64,000 nt of DNA from Litorimonas haliclonae. GTDB lineage: Bacteria > Pseudomonadota > Alphaproteobacteria > Caulobacterales > Maricaulaceae. The stretch is from contig NZ_CBCSCO010000002.1 of NCBI RefSeq assembly GCF_965138505.1, forward strand, positions 248,001-312,000, given 5' to 3'. The notes beneath the pieces were generated by a model. The model had not been told where the DNA came from and ran no database searches. It saw only the letters and a list, made by a program, of their open reading frames with translations. The translations under genes and the position numbers were made by a program. Below are positions 16,450 through 24,882 of the stretch, in pieces (the first letter of the stretch is position 1; every line of letters starts with the position of its first letter).

Positions 16450-16880
16450 AGTCGAAGCGGTGCTTCGGCTTTGCAATTTTGGTTCGGGCCGGACATCGAT
16501 TCACTAGATCGATGTCTGTCTCGGCCAAACTAAAATTGTTCTTCCGGGCACAGGACAGGTGAGACGTCATCACTGGTTCGGGGGACGGCGAGGTTGAGCA
16601 TCTGCCTGTTGACGCGGGCGGACTGTGCCGGGCCACCGAGAACGCGTTAGCCTGCCTACCGCGCCCAGAAGCTGCAAACGGCTTCGTCCCGGCGTGACTG
16701 TGGGAGCCATGTAAGAGGCCGTTCCGGTTCCAATCGCTGCCGCGGGGCTCGGGCCTTTGCGAAACGTTATCTATATTCGGTCTCCGGCAGGGGGCCGACC
16801 CCGCGGGCTGTCCTATTTTAATGGAAACCGTGAGAAGGCTCCGCACTGGATTGCGAGTGGGAGGAAAAGCGTGGGCGATT
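16450..16880 (+). ncRNA. Structured RNA-like segment, family unassigned (possible ribozyme fragment)
   Basis: About 430 G+C-rich bases with strong potential structure: hairpin CGAAGC-GGT-GCTTCG (16453-16467), a long imperfect hairpin with arms 16474-16500 and 16508-16538 (CAATTTTGGTTCGGGCC against GGCCAAACTAAAATTG with a GACATCGAT core), then many short complementary blocks such as GGGGGCCGACCCC and GAGAAGGCTCC. The style recalls the 5' ribozyme half of a group II intron or an omega-RNA, but no reverse transcriptase, IscB or HNH gene follows. It is not RNase P RNA, SRP RNA or tmRNA by the conserved strings I know. The strand is uncertain. Confidence 0.3.
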
Positions 16881-16891
16881 CATACTTTTAT

Positions 16892-17043
16892 TTTCTGTCA
16901 TTCCGCACAAGGCCGATAGGCCGCAGATGCGGGCGCTCTGCGTACCCACAAGGGGCAAGGCCGAGAGGTTGTGAAATTCACTGGCAGAGGCTCCCAACCT
17001 CTCGATCTTCCGGGTTCGCTTCGCGCCCCGGAATGACAGGAAA
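16892..17043. repeat. Dispersed palindromic repeat with terminal inverted repeats
   Basis: The ends TTTCTGTCATTCCG (16892-16905) and CGGAATGACAGGAAA (17029-17043) are inverted copies. The right end includes GGGTTCGCTTCGCGCCCC, a string often seen in intergenic repeats of alphaproteobacteria, and the internal part can form CAACCTCTCG / CGAGAGGTTG pairing. About 150 bases, no coding capacity: a MITE-like non-autonomous repeat. Confidence 0.65.
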
Positions 17044-17263
17044 AGTGGGCGATCCTCACCCATGTCATACCGACGCGACCCTCGGCAATCGCGTCGCGAC
17101 ATTTCATGTCGCTTAGGCTCATACCCGGTATAAGTACCTTGTCGGTTCAGCGAAAAACGTCTTCTAAGGATCAAGACGCCAAGCCTAAGGCACTTGCACC
17201 GGGCAGGGTTGGCCTGCGTCGGTGTGACGAAGGAATAAGAAAAGTTGGTGGCATCCTTACTAA

Positions 17264-17278
17264 CCCCGCTTTGCGGGG
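17264..17278. terminator. Stable GC hairpin upstream of the DUF6065-like gene
   Basis: CCCCGC-TTT-GCGGGG, six perfect G-C pairs with a three-base loop. No T-run follows on either strand, so it is only a weak terminator candidate, possibly closing transcripts from the non-coding stretch. Confidence 0.35.
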
Positions 17279-17349
17279 CGTCGTGCGGATGGGTTGTTGA
17301 CTTATCATGATGAAATGGTCTGATAACATTTAAAGCAAAAGGACGGATT

Positions 17350-18102
17350 ATGAGCGAGCTATTTCTGGATTGTTACAAGATCATGGACCCCGCGCCGGAA
17401 ATTATTGCCGGGCGGTCGCGGCGGGCGTGGATGGACGGGTTTCCCGATCGCCATGCCTATCGCTGCCTGCCGCTGACCATGGCCAATTCGACCGGGTGGG
17501 AATTGCTCTGCCCCTTTGACGTCACGCTGGAATGGGATGGCGGGCCGAGCGCCGACGCGCTCAAGGTCACGGGCAATGGGCCGCCCGACATGATCAAGGG
17601 GTTCGCTCTGTCGCATTTTACTATGGGCATCATCACCTTTTACACCGGACATCTTTTCCGCACGCCGCCGGGCTGGGCCGTGCTCTGTAGCGGGCCGCCC
17701 AATCAGCCGAAACACGGCATCGGGCCGCTCTCGGCCCTCGTCGAGACGGATTGGCTGCCCTATCCCTTCACCATGAACTGGCAAATGACCGCGCCGGGGA
17801 AGGTGAGTTTTAAAAAGGGCGAGCCGTTCTGTTTTATCACATTGATCCCGCATCACGAGCTGGAGTCCATTCAGCCGCGGATCAAGGATATGGAGTCGGA
17901 CTTTAAACTCAAACGCGATTTCAAGGATTGGCAGAGCTCGCGGTCGGAGTTTCTGGAACGCCTTGAAAAACGCGAAGGCAAGGCTGTGGCTGAAAAATGG
18001 CAGCGTCTCTATATGCGCGGGGAAATGGCCAGCGGCGAAAAGGGTCCGCCCTCGCATCTGACCAAGCGGCGATTGAAAAATCCGAAACCGGAAGAGGCGT
18101 AA
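17350..18102 (+). CDS. DUF6065-like protein
   Basis: A 250-residue cytoplasmic protein that resembles the DUF6065 family, function unknown. Visible features are PLTMANSTGWELLCPFDV (about 40-58), LSHFTMGIITFYTGHLFRTPPGW (about 98-120), a GPPNQPKHGIGPL loop and a C-terminal charged helix ending in KRRLKNPKPEEA. No signal peptide or membrane helix. ATG at 17350 has AAAAGGACGG upstream. The gene stands alone, between the repeat-rich stretch and the terminator shared with putP. Confidence 0.8.
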   Translation: MSELFLDCYKIMDPAPEIIAGRSRRAWMDGFPDRHAYRCLPLTMANSTGWELLCPFDVTLEWDGGPSADALKVTGNGPPDMIKGFALSHFTMGIITFYTGHLFRTPPGWAVLCSGPPNQPKHGIGPLSALVETDWLPYPFTMNWQMTAPGKVSFKKGEPFCFITLIPHHELESIQPRIKDMESDFKLKRDFKDWQSSRSEFLERLEKREGKAVAEKWQRLYMRGEMASGEKGPPSHLTKRRLKNPKPEEA

Positions 18103-18106
18103 GCAT

Positions 18107-18138
18107 TAAAAAAGCCGGACGCTTTCGCCTCCGGCTTT
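18107..18138 (-). terminator. Intrinsic terminator of the proC-proA-putP transcript
   Basis: Hairpin AAAGCCGGA (18111-18119) with TCCGGCTTT (18130-18138), followed on the minus strand by TTTTTT. It lies 23 bases beyond the putP stop and can also act weakly on the plus-strand DUF6065-like gene. Confidence 0.85.
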
Positions 18139-18160
18139 GATAATTTAAGGGGACGCGCCG

Positions 18161-19723
18161 TTAGGCAGACGGATTTAATTCGTCCTCGAGCGTGTCTTCC
18201 ATCTCAACAAAGCCGAGCTCGACCTTGGGTTTGACGTCGCGGCCATAGAGACTGACCAGCACCGCCGCGACGCTCGCAATGATAAAGCCGGGCACGATTT
18301 CATAGAGGTTCGCCGACAGGCTTTGTCCGCCAATCTCGACCGGCAGATAGAGCCAGAGGAGCACCGTTACCGCGCCGGCAATCATTCCGGCCAGCGCGCC
18401 GTCCCGGGTCATGCCGCGCCAGTAAAGGCTGAGCAGCAGGACCGGGCCAAAGGCGGCGCCAAATCCGGCCCAGGCGTTGGACACAAGGGAGAGAATATTG
18501 CTGGAGCGATCAAAGGCGAGCATAATCGCCACGAGCGAGACGAGGATCGTCGCGACCCGTCCGACCAGAACCAATTCTTTCTGGCTCGCATTTCGGCGGG
18601 CAAAGGTCTTGTAGAGATCTTCGGTCAGAGAGCTGGAAGAGACCAGAAGCTGAGAGGAGATGGTACTCATAATCGCCGCCAAAATCGCCGCCAGCAGGAA
18701 GCCGGAAATCAGCGGGTGGAAGAGCACTTGGCTCAGCAGAATGAAAATCGTCTCGGGGTCGAGCAGCGTTTCCTGCAGGTTATTTTCCTGGACATAAGCG
18801 ACGCCCATATAACCAACCAGCACGGCGCCAATGACGGCAATCGTCATCCACGTCATGCCAATCCAGCGGGCAATAGCGATATCCTTAACCGTGCGAATGG
18901 CCATGAACCGGACAATAATATGCGGCTGACCGAAATATCCCAGCCCCCAGGACAAAAGAGATATGAGGCCGAGGAAGGTCATATCATCCGTCCACCAGGA
19001 GAAGAATTGATCCCGCGCCGGTCCCGACGAGCCGTCCATATTAATGGCCGGGCCTGCCTGTGCGATACTGGCCTCTGCCCCGCTTAGTCCGCCAATACTG
19101 AAAAAGGCGATAATAGGCACCATAATCAGGGCCAGGAACATGATACAGCCCTGAACGAAGTCCGTTAGGCTAACCGCCAGAAAACCGCCAATGACGGTAT
19201 AGGCAAGGACAACGCCTGCCGTGAGGAAGAGTCCGTAGAAATAATTCAGGCCAAAGGCGCTCTCGAATAATTTACCGCCCGCCACAATGCCGGCAGAGGT
19301 ATAGAGCGTGAAGAAAATAACAATAACAAGGGCGGAGATAATACGGAGCGCATGGGATTTGTCATTAAATCGGTTCTCGAAAAAGTCTGGAATGGTAATC
19401 GAATCATTCGCCATTTCCGTATAAAGACGAAGACGCGGCGCCAGGAATTTATAATTTAAATACGCCCCGATGGTCAGGCCTACCGCAATCCAGGCAGCGC
19501 TAATGCCGCCGACATAGACGGCGCCGGGCAGCCCCATCAGCATCCACCCGCTCATATCCGAGGCGCCGGCAGACAGAGCCCCCACGGCCGGATGGAGCTT
19601 CCGTCCACCCAGCATATATTCCGAAACGTCACTGGTTGAATTTTTATAGGCGTATAATCCGATCGCCATCATTAGGACGAAATAGGCCCCAAGCGAGATC
19701 ATCTCGTAAAATTCAATTCCCAT
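18161..19723 (-). CDS. putP: Sodium/proline symporter
   Basis: Imports proline with sodium across the inner membrane. The 520 residues form about 13 transmembrane helices of the sodium:solute symporter family; recognisable are YMLGGRKLHPAVGALSAGASDMSGWMLMGLPG in pieces (GASDMSGW and GLPGAVYVGG), FFENRFNDKSHALR, GLGYFGQPHIIVRFMAI and SSQLLVSSSSLTEDLYK with the serine cluster that binds sodium. It is the last gene of a minus-strand group proC-proA-putP, separated from proA by 57 bases, with a strong terminator after it. Placement with proline synthesis genes points to proline as substrate and osmolyte. Confidence 0.95.
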   Translation of the reverse strand: MGIEFYEMISLGAYFVLMMAIGLYAYKNSTSDVSEYMLGGRKLHPAVGALSAGASDMSGWMLMGLPGAVYVGGISAAWIAVGLTIGAYLNYKFLAPRLRLYTEMANDSITIPDFFENRFNDKSHALRIISALVIVIFFTLYTSAGIVAGGKLFESAFGLNYFYGLFLTAGVVLAYTVIGGFLAVSLTDFVQGCIMFLALIMVPIIAFFSIGGLSGAEASIAQAGPAINMDGSSGPARDQFFSWWTDDMTFLGLISLLSWGLGYFGQPHIIVRFMAIRTVKDIAIARWIGMTWMTIAVIGAVLVGYMGVAYVQENNLQETLLDPETIFILLSQVLFHPLISGFLLAAILAAIMSTISSQLLVSSSSLTEDLYKTFARRNASQKELVLVGRVATILVSLVAIMLAFDRSSNILSLVSNAWAGFGAAFGPVLLLSLYWRGMTRDGALAGMIAGAVTVLLWLYLPVEIGGQSLSANLYEIVPGFIIASVAAVLVSLYGRDVKPKVELGFVEMEDTLEDELNPSA

Positions 19724-19780
19724 ATGAAGTAACCCAGCCTCTAAAATTCAATTATGCGCGGACGATAAAATCGCAAGATA

Positions 19781-21043
19781 TTACGGACGCGTCTGCCCAC
19801 TACCATGAACAAGATATTTGAAGCTTGTCAATTGCTCGAGACCCACAGGCCCCCGGGCGTGCATTTTACCCGTCGCAATCCCGATCTCTGCGCCCATACC
19901 GAATTCACCGCCATCAGAGAATTGCGTAGAGGCGTTATGCATGACGACCGCGCTGTCTATCGCGCGAAGGAAATTCTCTGCCGTTGCGTTGTCTTCGGTG
20001 ATAATCGCGTCTGTGTGGCCTGATGAATGCTCAGAAACCCAGCGGATAGCCTCATTGGCGTCATCCACCAGCTTGATGGAGGCAATCGTATCGAGATATT
20101 CTGTTGACCAATCTTCTTCCGTCGCGGCTTTAAGGCGAGAGTCGATTTTGACAGATTCTTCATCGCCGCGAAGTTCGCAGCCCTGCATCTTGTCGATCAG
20201 CTTCGGGATAACGTCTTTGGCAATGGAGCGGTCAATAACGATGCTCTCCGTCGCGCCGCAAACGCCCGTGCGGCGCAATTTGGCGTTATTGACGATTTCA
20301 ATGGCTTTTGCGATGTCCGCATCTTTGTGGATGTAGCTGTGGCAATTCCCGTCTAGATGCAGAAGTGTCGGGACTTTTGATTCGTTGCGTACAAGTTCGA
20401 CCAGGCCCCGCCCGCCGCGCGGAATGACCAAGTCGACATATTCATCCGCCTGTAAAAGTGCTGTGACGGCGTCTCGGTCAGTGGTGCCGACAGTTTGTAC
20501 CACATGTTCAGGGAGGCCTGCTTTGGCCAGTCCAGTTTGCATAGCCTCGACAATGATAGCTGTAGAATTCAGGCTTTCAGATCCGCCGCGTAAAATCACG
20601 GCGTTCCCGGATTTAAGGCAGAGCGCGCTGGCATCCGCGCCGACATTTGGCCGAGATTCGTAAATCATTCCGATCACGCCAATGGGAACGGCGACGCGTT
20701 CAATATTTAAACCATTTGGGCGGTCAAAATTTGCGAGCCTGCGTCCGACAGGATCAGGTAGCTCCGCGATTTGTTCCAGAGCACTTGCTATGCCCTCAAT
20801 GCGGTCTTCGGTGAGTTTGAGTCGATCAATAAAAGAGTCAGGTTTTTTGCCTGCGACGCTCTCCACGTCTTTTTTATTAGCGGCGAGTAGGTCACTCATC
20901 CGGGCGCGTAGCGCGGCCGCAGATTGTTTAAGGGCTTCGTTTTTTTGCTTGGTAGAGGCAAGTGAAAGGGCCATAGCGGCTTTTTTAGCTTGTTGTCCAA
21001 GCCTATTAATATGTTCTGTCACGTCAATATTCGTGGTCGTCAT
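19781..21043 (-). CDS. proA: Glutamate-5-semialdehyde dehydrogenase (gamma-glutamyl phosphate reductase)
   Basis: Reduces gamma-glutamyl phosphate to glutamate semialdehyde with NADPH, second step of proline synthesis. The 420 residues carry the ProA landmarks: GVIGMIYESRPNVGADASALCLKSGNA in pieces (YESRPNV, LKSGNAVILRGGSE), VIPRGGRGLV, the catalytic cysteine in RRTGVCGATES and the C-terminal GPVGLEQLTSFKYLVHGSGQ. It follows proC by 50 bases. Confidence 0.97.
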   Translation of the reverse strand: MTTTNIDVTEHINRLGQQAKKAAMALSLASTKQKNEALKQSAAALRARMSDLLAANKKDVESVAGKKPDSFIDRLKLTEDRIEGIASALEQIAELPDPVGRRLANFDRPNGLNIERVAVPIGVIGMIYESRPNVGADASALCLKSGNAVILRGGSESLNSTAIIVEAMQTGLAKAGLPEHVVQTVGTTDRDAVTALLQADEYVDLVIPRGGRGLVELVRNESKVPTLLHLDGNCHSYIHKDADIAKAIEIVNNAKLRRTGVCGATESIVIDRSIAKDVIPKLIDKMQGCELRGDEESVKIDSRLKAATEEDWSTEYLDTIASIKLVDDANEAIRWVSEHSSGHTDAIITEDNATAENFLRAIDSAVVMHNASTQFSDGGEFGMGAEIGIATGKMHARGPVGLEQLTSFKYLVHGSGQTRP

Positions 21044-21093
21044 TAAAAATGTCCTGTTTAAAAATTATCGGAATTAAGTTTAGGCAGGTTATT

Positions 21094-21894
21094 CTATCTA
21101 AGTTCAACTGCGCGATTATAGGCGGCGTCGACAGTCTCTTTTAACTTCCTTGTCACAGTACCGTCTTGGTTCAGGGCGTTAAGCCCGGCTTCGGTCGTCC
21201 CGTTTTTGCTCGTCACATTATTGCGTAAAGTTTCCAGCGTCTCATTAGAACCTTGAGCCATCTCAATTGTTCCAAGAATTGTTCCCAAAACTAGGTCGCG
21301 GGCCTGTTCATTAGAGAAACCCAAGGACTCGGCGGCTTCGACGTAAGTCCTGGCGAATTCGAAGACATAACCGGGGCCGCTTCCAGCCACGGCGGTAATG
21401 CGGTCAAGGCCGTCCTCACTGTCGACCCAAACGCTCGTGCCGGCAAGCTCCATCATATCTTCCAGAAGGTCGCGGTAAGTTTGGGACACATTCTCCATCG
21501 CGAAAAGACCGGCAACGCCTTTCCCGATCATAGAAGGAAGGTTCGGCATAATACGCGCAATGCGATCCGTCTCCATGACTTCTCCAAGACCTGTCGCGGA
21601 AAATCCGGCTGCCATAGATAAGACCAGCCCGTCTTTATTCAAACGTTTTGAATAAGAGGGGAGGACTTTTTCGATGAGTTGTGGTTTGATGGCAACGATG
21701 ATTAAATCGAACATTTCGTTTTTCAACGCATCTTGGTCTTTGAGCAGCCGCGCGCCCTCAGGCAAGCTCTCGGCCATGGGGTCCACAACCGTAAAGTCGA
21801 GCTTATCCGACTTGATCCACTGTTCCAGTAAGGCACCGCCCATTTTGCCGCAACCTACCATTAATACTTTATGAGATGTCTGTTTAGTAACCAT
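21094..21894 (-). CDS. proC: Pyrroline-5-carboxylate reductase
   Basis: Last enzyme of proline synthesis, reducing pyrroline-5-carboxylate. The 266 residues have the N-terminal NADPH fold (MVGCGKMGGALLEQW), DLIIVAIKPQ, MPNLPSMIGKG and the family signature around GSGPGYVFEFARTYVEAA and TSKNGTTEAGLNAL. First gene of the proC-proA-putP group, reading away from proB across a 201-base A+T-rich gap. Confidence 0.96.
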   Translation of the reverse strand: MVTKQTSHKVLMVGCGKMGGALLEQWIKSDKLDFTVVDPMAESLPEGARLLKDQDALKNEMFDLIIVAIKPQLIEKVLPSYSKRLNKDGLVLSMAAGFSATGLGEVMETDRIARIMPNLPSMIGKGVAGLFAMENVSQTYRDLLEDMMELAGTSVWVDSEDGLDRITAVAGSGPGYVFEFARTYVEAAESLGFSNEQARDLVLGTILGTIEMAQGSNETLETLRNNVTSKNGTTEAGLNALNQDGTVTRKLKETVDAAYNRAVELR

Positions 21895-21917
21895 TGAAAT
21901 TATATAGGGGCGATATT

Positions 21918-22040
21918 ATTTGTGTTCAAACAAAATATACGTCATTCGCTGTAAATGAAGGGCTACAATTCTTAAGCTCAAATATTTGAGGCTAGAAATT
22001 TAGAGCTATAAATATAACACAAAGTCATTTGTGTTCGAAC
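21918..22040. promoter_or_regulatory. Repeated 14-mer in the proC/proB divergent promoter region
   Basis: ATTTGTGTTCAAAC at 21918-21931 and ATTTGTGTTCGAAC at 22027-22040 differ by one base and lie about 110 bases apart in the same orientation, one near each gene. GTTCNAAC is itself nearly palindromic. Such paired sites could bind a regulator or bend DNA; a MarR gene stands just after proB. The regulator is not identified. Confidence 0.45.
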
Positions 22041-22095
22041 TAATTCATATTTTTGTGCGTTAGTTTAAATCGCACAGAAAAATAAGGAGGCGCAT

Positions 22096-23259
22096 TTGCC
22101 CATAAGTAAACGCATCGTTGTAAAAGTAGGGTCAAGCCTGCTCGCGAACCCGGATCTTTTAACTCCACGATGGGCTTTTATTCAAAGGCTCTTGGAGGAT
22201 TTCAGACTCTTGCGGGATCAAGGCTATGACATCATTCTTTGTTCGTCCGGTTCTGTGGCTCTTGGTCTTAAAATGATTGGCGAAACGCCTGAGACGGCGG
22301 GACTTCGCGATAAGCAAGCTGCCGCAGCGTGTGGTATGCCGCTTCTGCTGAACGCGTATAAACAAGTCGGAACTGAATATAGGTTTGATATCGCTCAGGT
22401 CCTGGTCACGCTCCGGGACATGGAGGAGCGCAAGCGTTTCTTGAACACGAAGAACACAATTGATCGTCTGCTAGATGCTGAAGTCATTCCGATTGTGAAT
22501 GAAAACGACTCTATCACCACCGAAGAAATTCGAGTGGGGGATAATGACCGTTTGGCCGCCAAGGTCGCGCAGATGGTGCAGGCCGACCATTTGGTCATTC
22601 TCACATGCATTGATGGTCTATATGACAAAAACCCGGAAGAGCCGGGGGCAAAACTTGTCGAGGAGGTTGAAGACGTGAGTCAGTATCTGGCTGTCACTAC
22701 CGGGACCAGCGACCTAGGCTCCGGCGGGATGCTGACCAAGATGCAGGCAGCCAATATGGCGCAAAATGCAGGTTGCGTGACCCTTATCGCCAATGGTGAG
22801 CATGATAGCCCTGTGTCCTCTGTCTTGTTTAACAAGCGGGAGCATACGCGCTGCTTAGCTCATACGGAACCTGCCTCTGCTTGGGCGGCGTGGCTTACGG
22901 ACCGGCTGCAAATGGCCGGGAGTATCGTTGTTTCGTCAGATATTGTTGACGCCTTTGAGAAGGAAAAGATGTCTATTCTTCGCGAGCATGTGCAGTCGAT
23001 TCAGGGGCCTTACGTAAAAGGTGACGTCATTCACATTTATAGCGAGGACGGTGAAGAGATTGCCCGCGGTTTGAGTAATTTCTCTTCTGAAGAAACAATG
23101 GTGCTCACTCGAAATATGAATATGCCTCCAGAGCAGTTGCTTGGGTACAAGACTCGGGGGACGATTGTCGGCAAAGACAATCTTGTCCGTCTGGAGGAGC
23201 ATCACCTCCAGTGGGATAGTCCGGAAGACTCAGCTAGTGTAAATGCGTCTTCCAGTTAA
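22096..23259 (+). CDS. proB: Glutamate 5-kinase
   Basis: Phosphorylates glutamate, the first committed step of proline synthesis and usually feedback-inhibited by proline. The 387 residues contain the amino-acid kinase domain (RIVVKVGSSLLANPDL; SSGSVALGL; VNENDSITTEEIRVGDNDRLAAKVA; GTSDLGSGGMLTKMQAA) and a C-terminal PUA domain from about 285. The start is TTG at 22096, chosen because AAGGAGG ends 5 bases before it and no ATG is available nearby. It faces proC across the regulatory gap, and its stop overlaps the stop of the convergent MarR gene inside TTAA. Confidence 0.95.
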   Translation: MPISKRIVVKVGSSLLANPDLLTPRWAFIQRLLEDFRLLRDQGYDIILCSSGSVALGLKMIGETPETAGLRDKQAAAACGMPLLLNAYKQVGTEYRFDIAQVLVTLRDMEERKRFLNTKNTIDRLLDAEVIPIVNENDSITTEEIRVGDNDRLAAKVAQMVQADHLVILTCIDGLYDKNPEEPGAKLVEEVEDVSQYLAVTTGTSDLGSGGMLTKMQAANMAQNAGCVTLIANGEHDSPVSSVLFNKREHTRCLAHTEPASAWAAWLTDRLQMAGSIVVSSDIVDAFEKEKMSILREHVQSIQGPYVKGDVIHIYSEDGEEIARGLSNFSSEETMVLTRNMNMPPEQLLGYKTRGTIVGKDNLVRLEEHHLQWDSPEDSASVNASSS

Positions 23260-23732
23260 ATGTCTTGAGTGAGGTCGCCGACTTCTAAAATAGGGGCGGC
23301 ATCAATCTCCTCTGCATTCATCATTGCTGCCAGGCGCTGCAATGATGATAAAAGTAGCGTCTGCTCCCAACGATCTAGACCCTCAAATTGCTTAGTGAAA
23401 TTTTCCTGTAAAAGGGGTGGCGCATTTTTCAGACGGCCTTCACCCTCGGTTGTTAAATAGATATTGATGACGCGGCGGTCAGTCTCGCTTTTTTCGCGCC
23501 TGACCAGCTCCGCCTTGGACAGTCTATCGACAATGGAGGTGACGGTAGCTTGGGAGAGGTAAACTTCTTTCGCGATATCAGAAGGTTTCTTGGGTTCGCG
23601 GGCGGAGAGAGTCTGCAAAACAAGAAACTGCGGCGCCGTAAGCCCGGCTGATTTCACCAATCGTTTTGAGCTCATATCAATGGCCCGTGTGATTTGTCTG
23701 ATGGCAATAAGTAAGTCGTTCTGTGTAGACAT
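23256..23732 (-). CDS. MarR family transcriptional regulator
   Basis: A 158-residue winged-helix regulator. Helix layout and motifs fit MarR: LTAPQFLVLQTLSAREPKKPSDIAKEVYLSQATVTSIVDRL in pieces (recognition helix SQATVTSIVDRLSKAE) and the wing VRREKSETDRRVINIYLTTEGEGRL with the DRR motif. Acts as a dimer on DNA and may respond to a small ligand. Convergent with proB, their stop codons sharing the four bases TTAA. Targets unknown: the divergent proline promoter and the psp region are both nearby, which is position only. Confidence 0.9.
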   Translation of the reverse strand: MSTQNDLLIAIRQITRAIDMSSKRLVKSAGLTAPQFLVLQTLSAREPKKPSDIAKEVYLSQATVTSIVDRLSKAELVRREKSETDRRVINIYLTTEGEGRLKNAPPLLQENFTKQFEGLDRWEQTLLLSSLQRLAAMMNAEEIDAAPILEVGDLTQDI

Positions 23733-23824
23733 ATCTGTGGGTGTCCCGGTTTTAGCTTAAAAAGCAACCCGGCGCGGTGTGTTTTCTCAATTTCGTTCTT
23801 TTGAGTTTGGCGGTGTTTGAAATC

Positions 23825-24862
23825 CTATTTTTTCAAGCCATGCTTCCGTAAAAGGCCTCTGAATTGATGATAGGTCAGGTCGAGATAATCTGCAGCCTTG
23901 CCTTGATGGTGGTCGTTCAAAGACAGAGCCTCATCAATTAAGCGTCGTTCAAAGGTGAAAACCCGTTTTTCAAATCCTGCTTCGGGACCGGGTTTGTGGG
24001 TGTTGTCAATTATACTAGAAGTATTTGGTGCATGAACTGCGTCCGACGCAGAATTACTACTCGAATTAAGCGCTATGGCCCAGTCCGGACCTATAAATGG
24101 ATCCATCTGAAGGTCGGCGACGGGTTGGGTCAAACTTTCGTCTTTTAAAAAGCTGCCCGCTACGCTGCGCTCTACCACATTTTTGAGCTCTCGCACATTG
24201 CCCGGCCAGGGCTGGTTCTCTAGGAAGGCCATCGCTTCTGGCGAAAAGCCGGGAAATCGGTCTGCGCCCAAATCACTCGTTATCCGTTTTCCGAACAGAT
24301 CGGAAAGGGGCTGAACATCTTCGGGGCGTATGCGCAGAGGGGGCAGGTGAACAACGTCGAAAGAAAGCCGGTCCAGTAAATCCGATTGAAATGTCCCGGC
24401 CTTTACGCCGTCTCGTAGGTCTTGTCCGCTGGCCGTCAGGATGCGGACATCTACCTCTTGGCTTTCTGTTTCGAGCCCAGCCTCAAACTGCCCATATTCA
24501 ATGGCGCGCAAGAGTTTTTCCTGAAGCCGTAAACTTGTTCGGTCTATATTATCTAAAAAGAGGGTGCCGGTGTCGGCAGCGTAAAAACGGCCGTTAGTTT
24601 CCTCCCGGCCATCTAAAAAGGACTGACCAAAAAGCTCCTTGTCCAGCATCTCGTCTGTGAAAGCGGCGCAATTGACCCGAATGTAAGGTTGCTCCCATCG
24701 CGGAGACAAGAAATGTAGCCTGGAGGCAATAAGTTCTTTCCCGGTTCCGCGCTCCCCAAGGATTAAAACGGGTTTTTCCAGCGCTGCTGCGTCCGACACT
24801 TTGTCCAAAAGGGCGTAGAATATATTCGACCGTCCGATCGGTTGCTGAGAAATGGCGCTCAT
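23825..24862 (-). CDS. PspF-like AAA+ regulator with degenerate sigma-54 motifs
   Basis: 345 residues: AAA+ domain at about 1-235, a low-complexity linker and a C-terminal Fis-type HTH (RRLIDEALSLNDHHQGKAA...). The placement next to pspA marks it as the PspF position. Walker A GERGTGKE, the arginine-finger region LLDRLSFDVV and PWPGNVRELKNVVERS are intact. However, the sigma-54 contact loop GAFTGA is absent: between LFGQ and GRF only SFLDGREETN is present. Walker B reads GTLFLDN, with asparagine where the catalytic glutamate of the DE pair is expected. So it may bind DNA and nucleotide but not activate sigma-54 promoters in the normal way. A repressor or sensor role is an inference. Confidence 0.85.
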   Translation of the reverse strand: MSAISQQPIGRSNIFYALLDKVSDAAALEKPVLILGERGTGKELIASRLHFLSPRWEQPYIRVNCAAFTDEMLDKELFGQSFLDGREETNGRFYAADTGTLFLDNIDRTSLRLQEKLLRAIEYGQFEAGLETESQEVDVRILTASGQDLRDGVKAGTFQSDLLDRLSFDVVHLPPLRIRPEDVQPLSDLFGKRITSDLGADRFPGFSPEAMAFLENQPWPGNVRELKNVVERSVAGSFLKDESLTQPVADLQMDPFIGPDWAIALNSSSNSASDAVHAPNTSSIIDNTHKPGPEAGFEKRVFTFERRLIDEALSLNDHHQGKAADYLDLTYHQFRGLLRKHGLKK

Positions 24863-24882
24863 AAGAGAGTATAACTGGTAAA

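Larger units (their letters stand above)
16219..17349. other. 1.1-kb gene-free accessory stretch
   Basis: No protein gene is supported; open frames here have no plausible start signals or domain motifs. In order it holds the upstream half of the 26-base duplication, an A+T-rich 200 bases that should contain the DGQHR promoter, a G+C-rich structured segment (about 16450-16880), a repeat with inverted ends (16892-17043), a second hairpin-rich part (about 17065-17120), a stable CCCCGC-TTT-GCGGGG hairpin at 17264-17278, and the promoter region of the DUF6065-like gene. The mixture of repeats suggests a hot spot for insertions. Confidence 0.7.

Noticed and set aside
16674..16696. GCAAACGGC...GCGTGA resembling a tmRNA tag (A-N-G-F-V-P-A-stop)
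   Set aside because: The tag does not end in a typical ALAA or AVAA, and no tRNA-like T arm or acceptor with CCA could be found nearby on the same strand.
16448..16846. 132-codon minus-strand frame in the structured segment
   Set aside because: Proline/serine/arginine-rich composition and no start signal; the region behaves as structured non-coding DNA.
18323..19087. 254-codon plus-strand frame antisense to putP
   Set aside because: Complete overlap with an intact symporter gene and no recognisable protein features.
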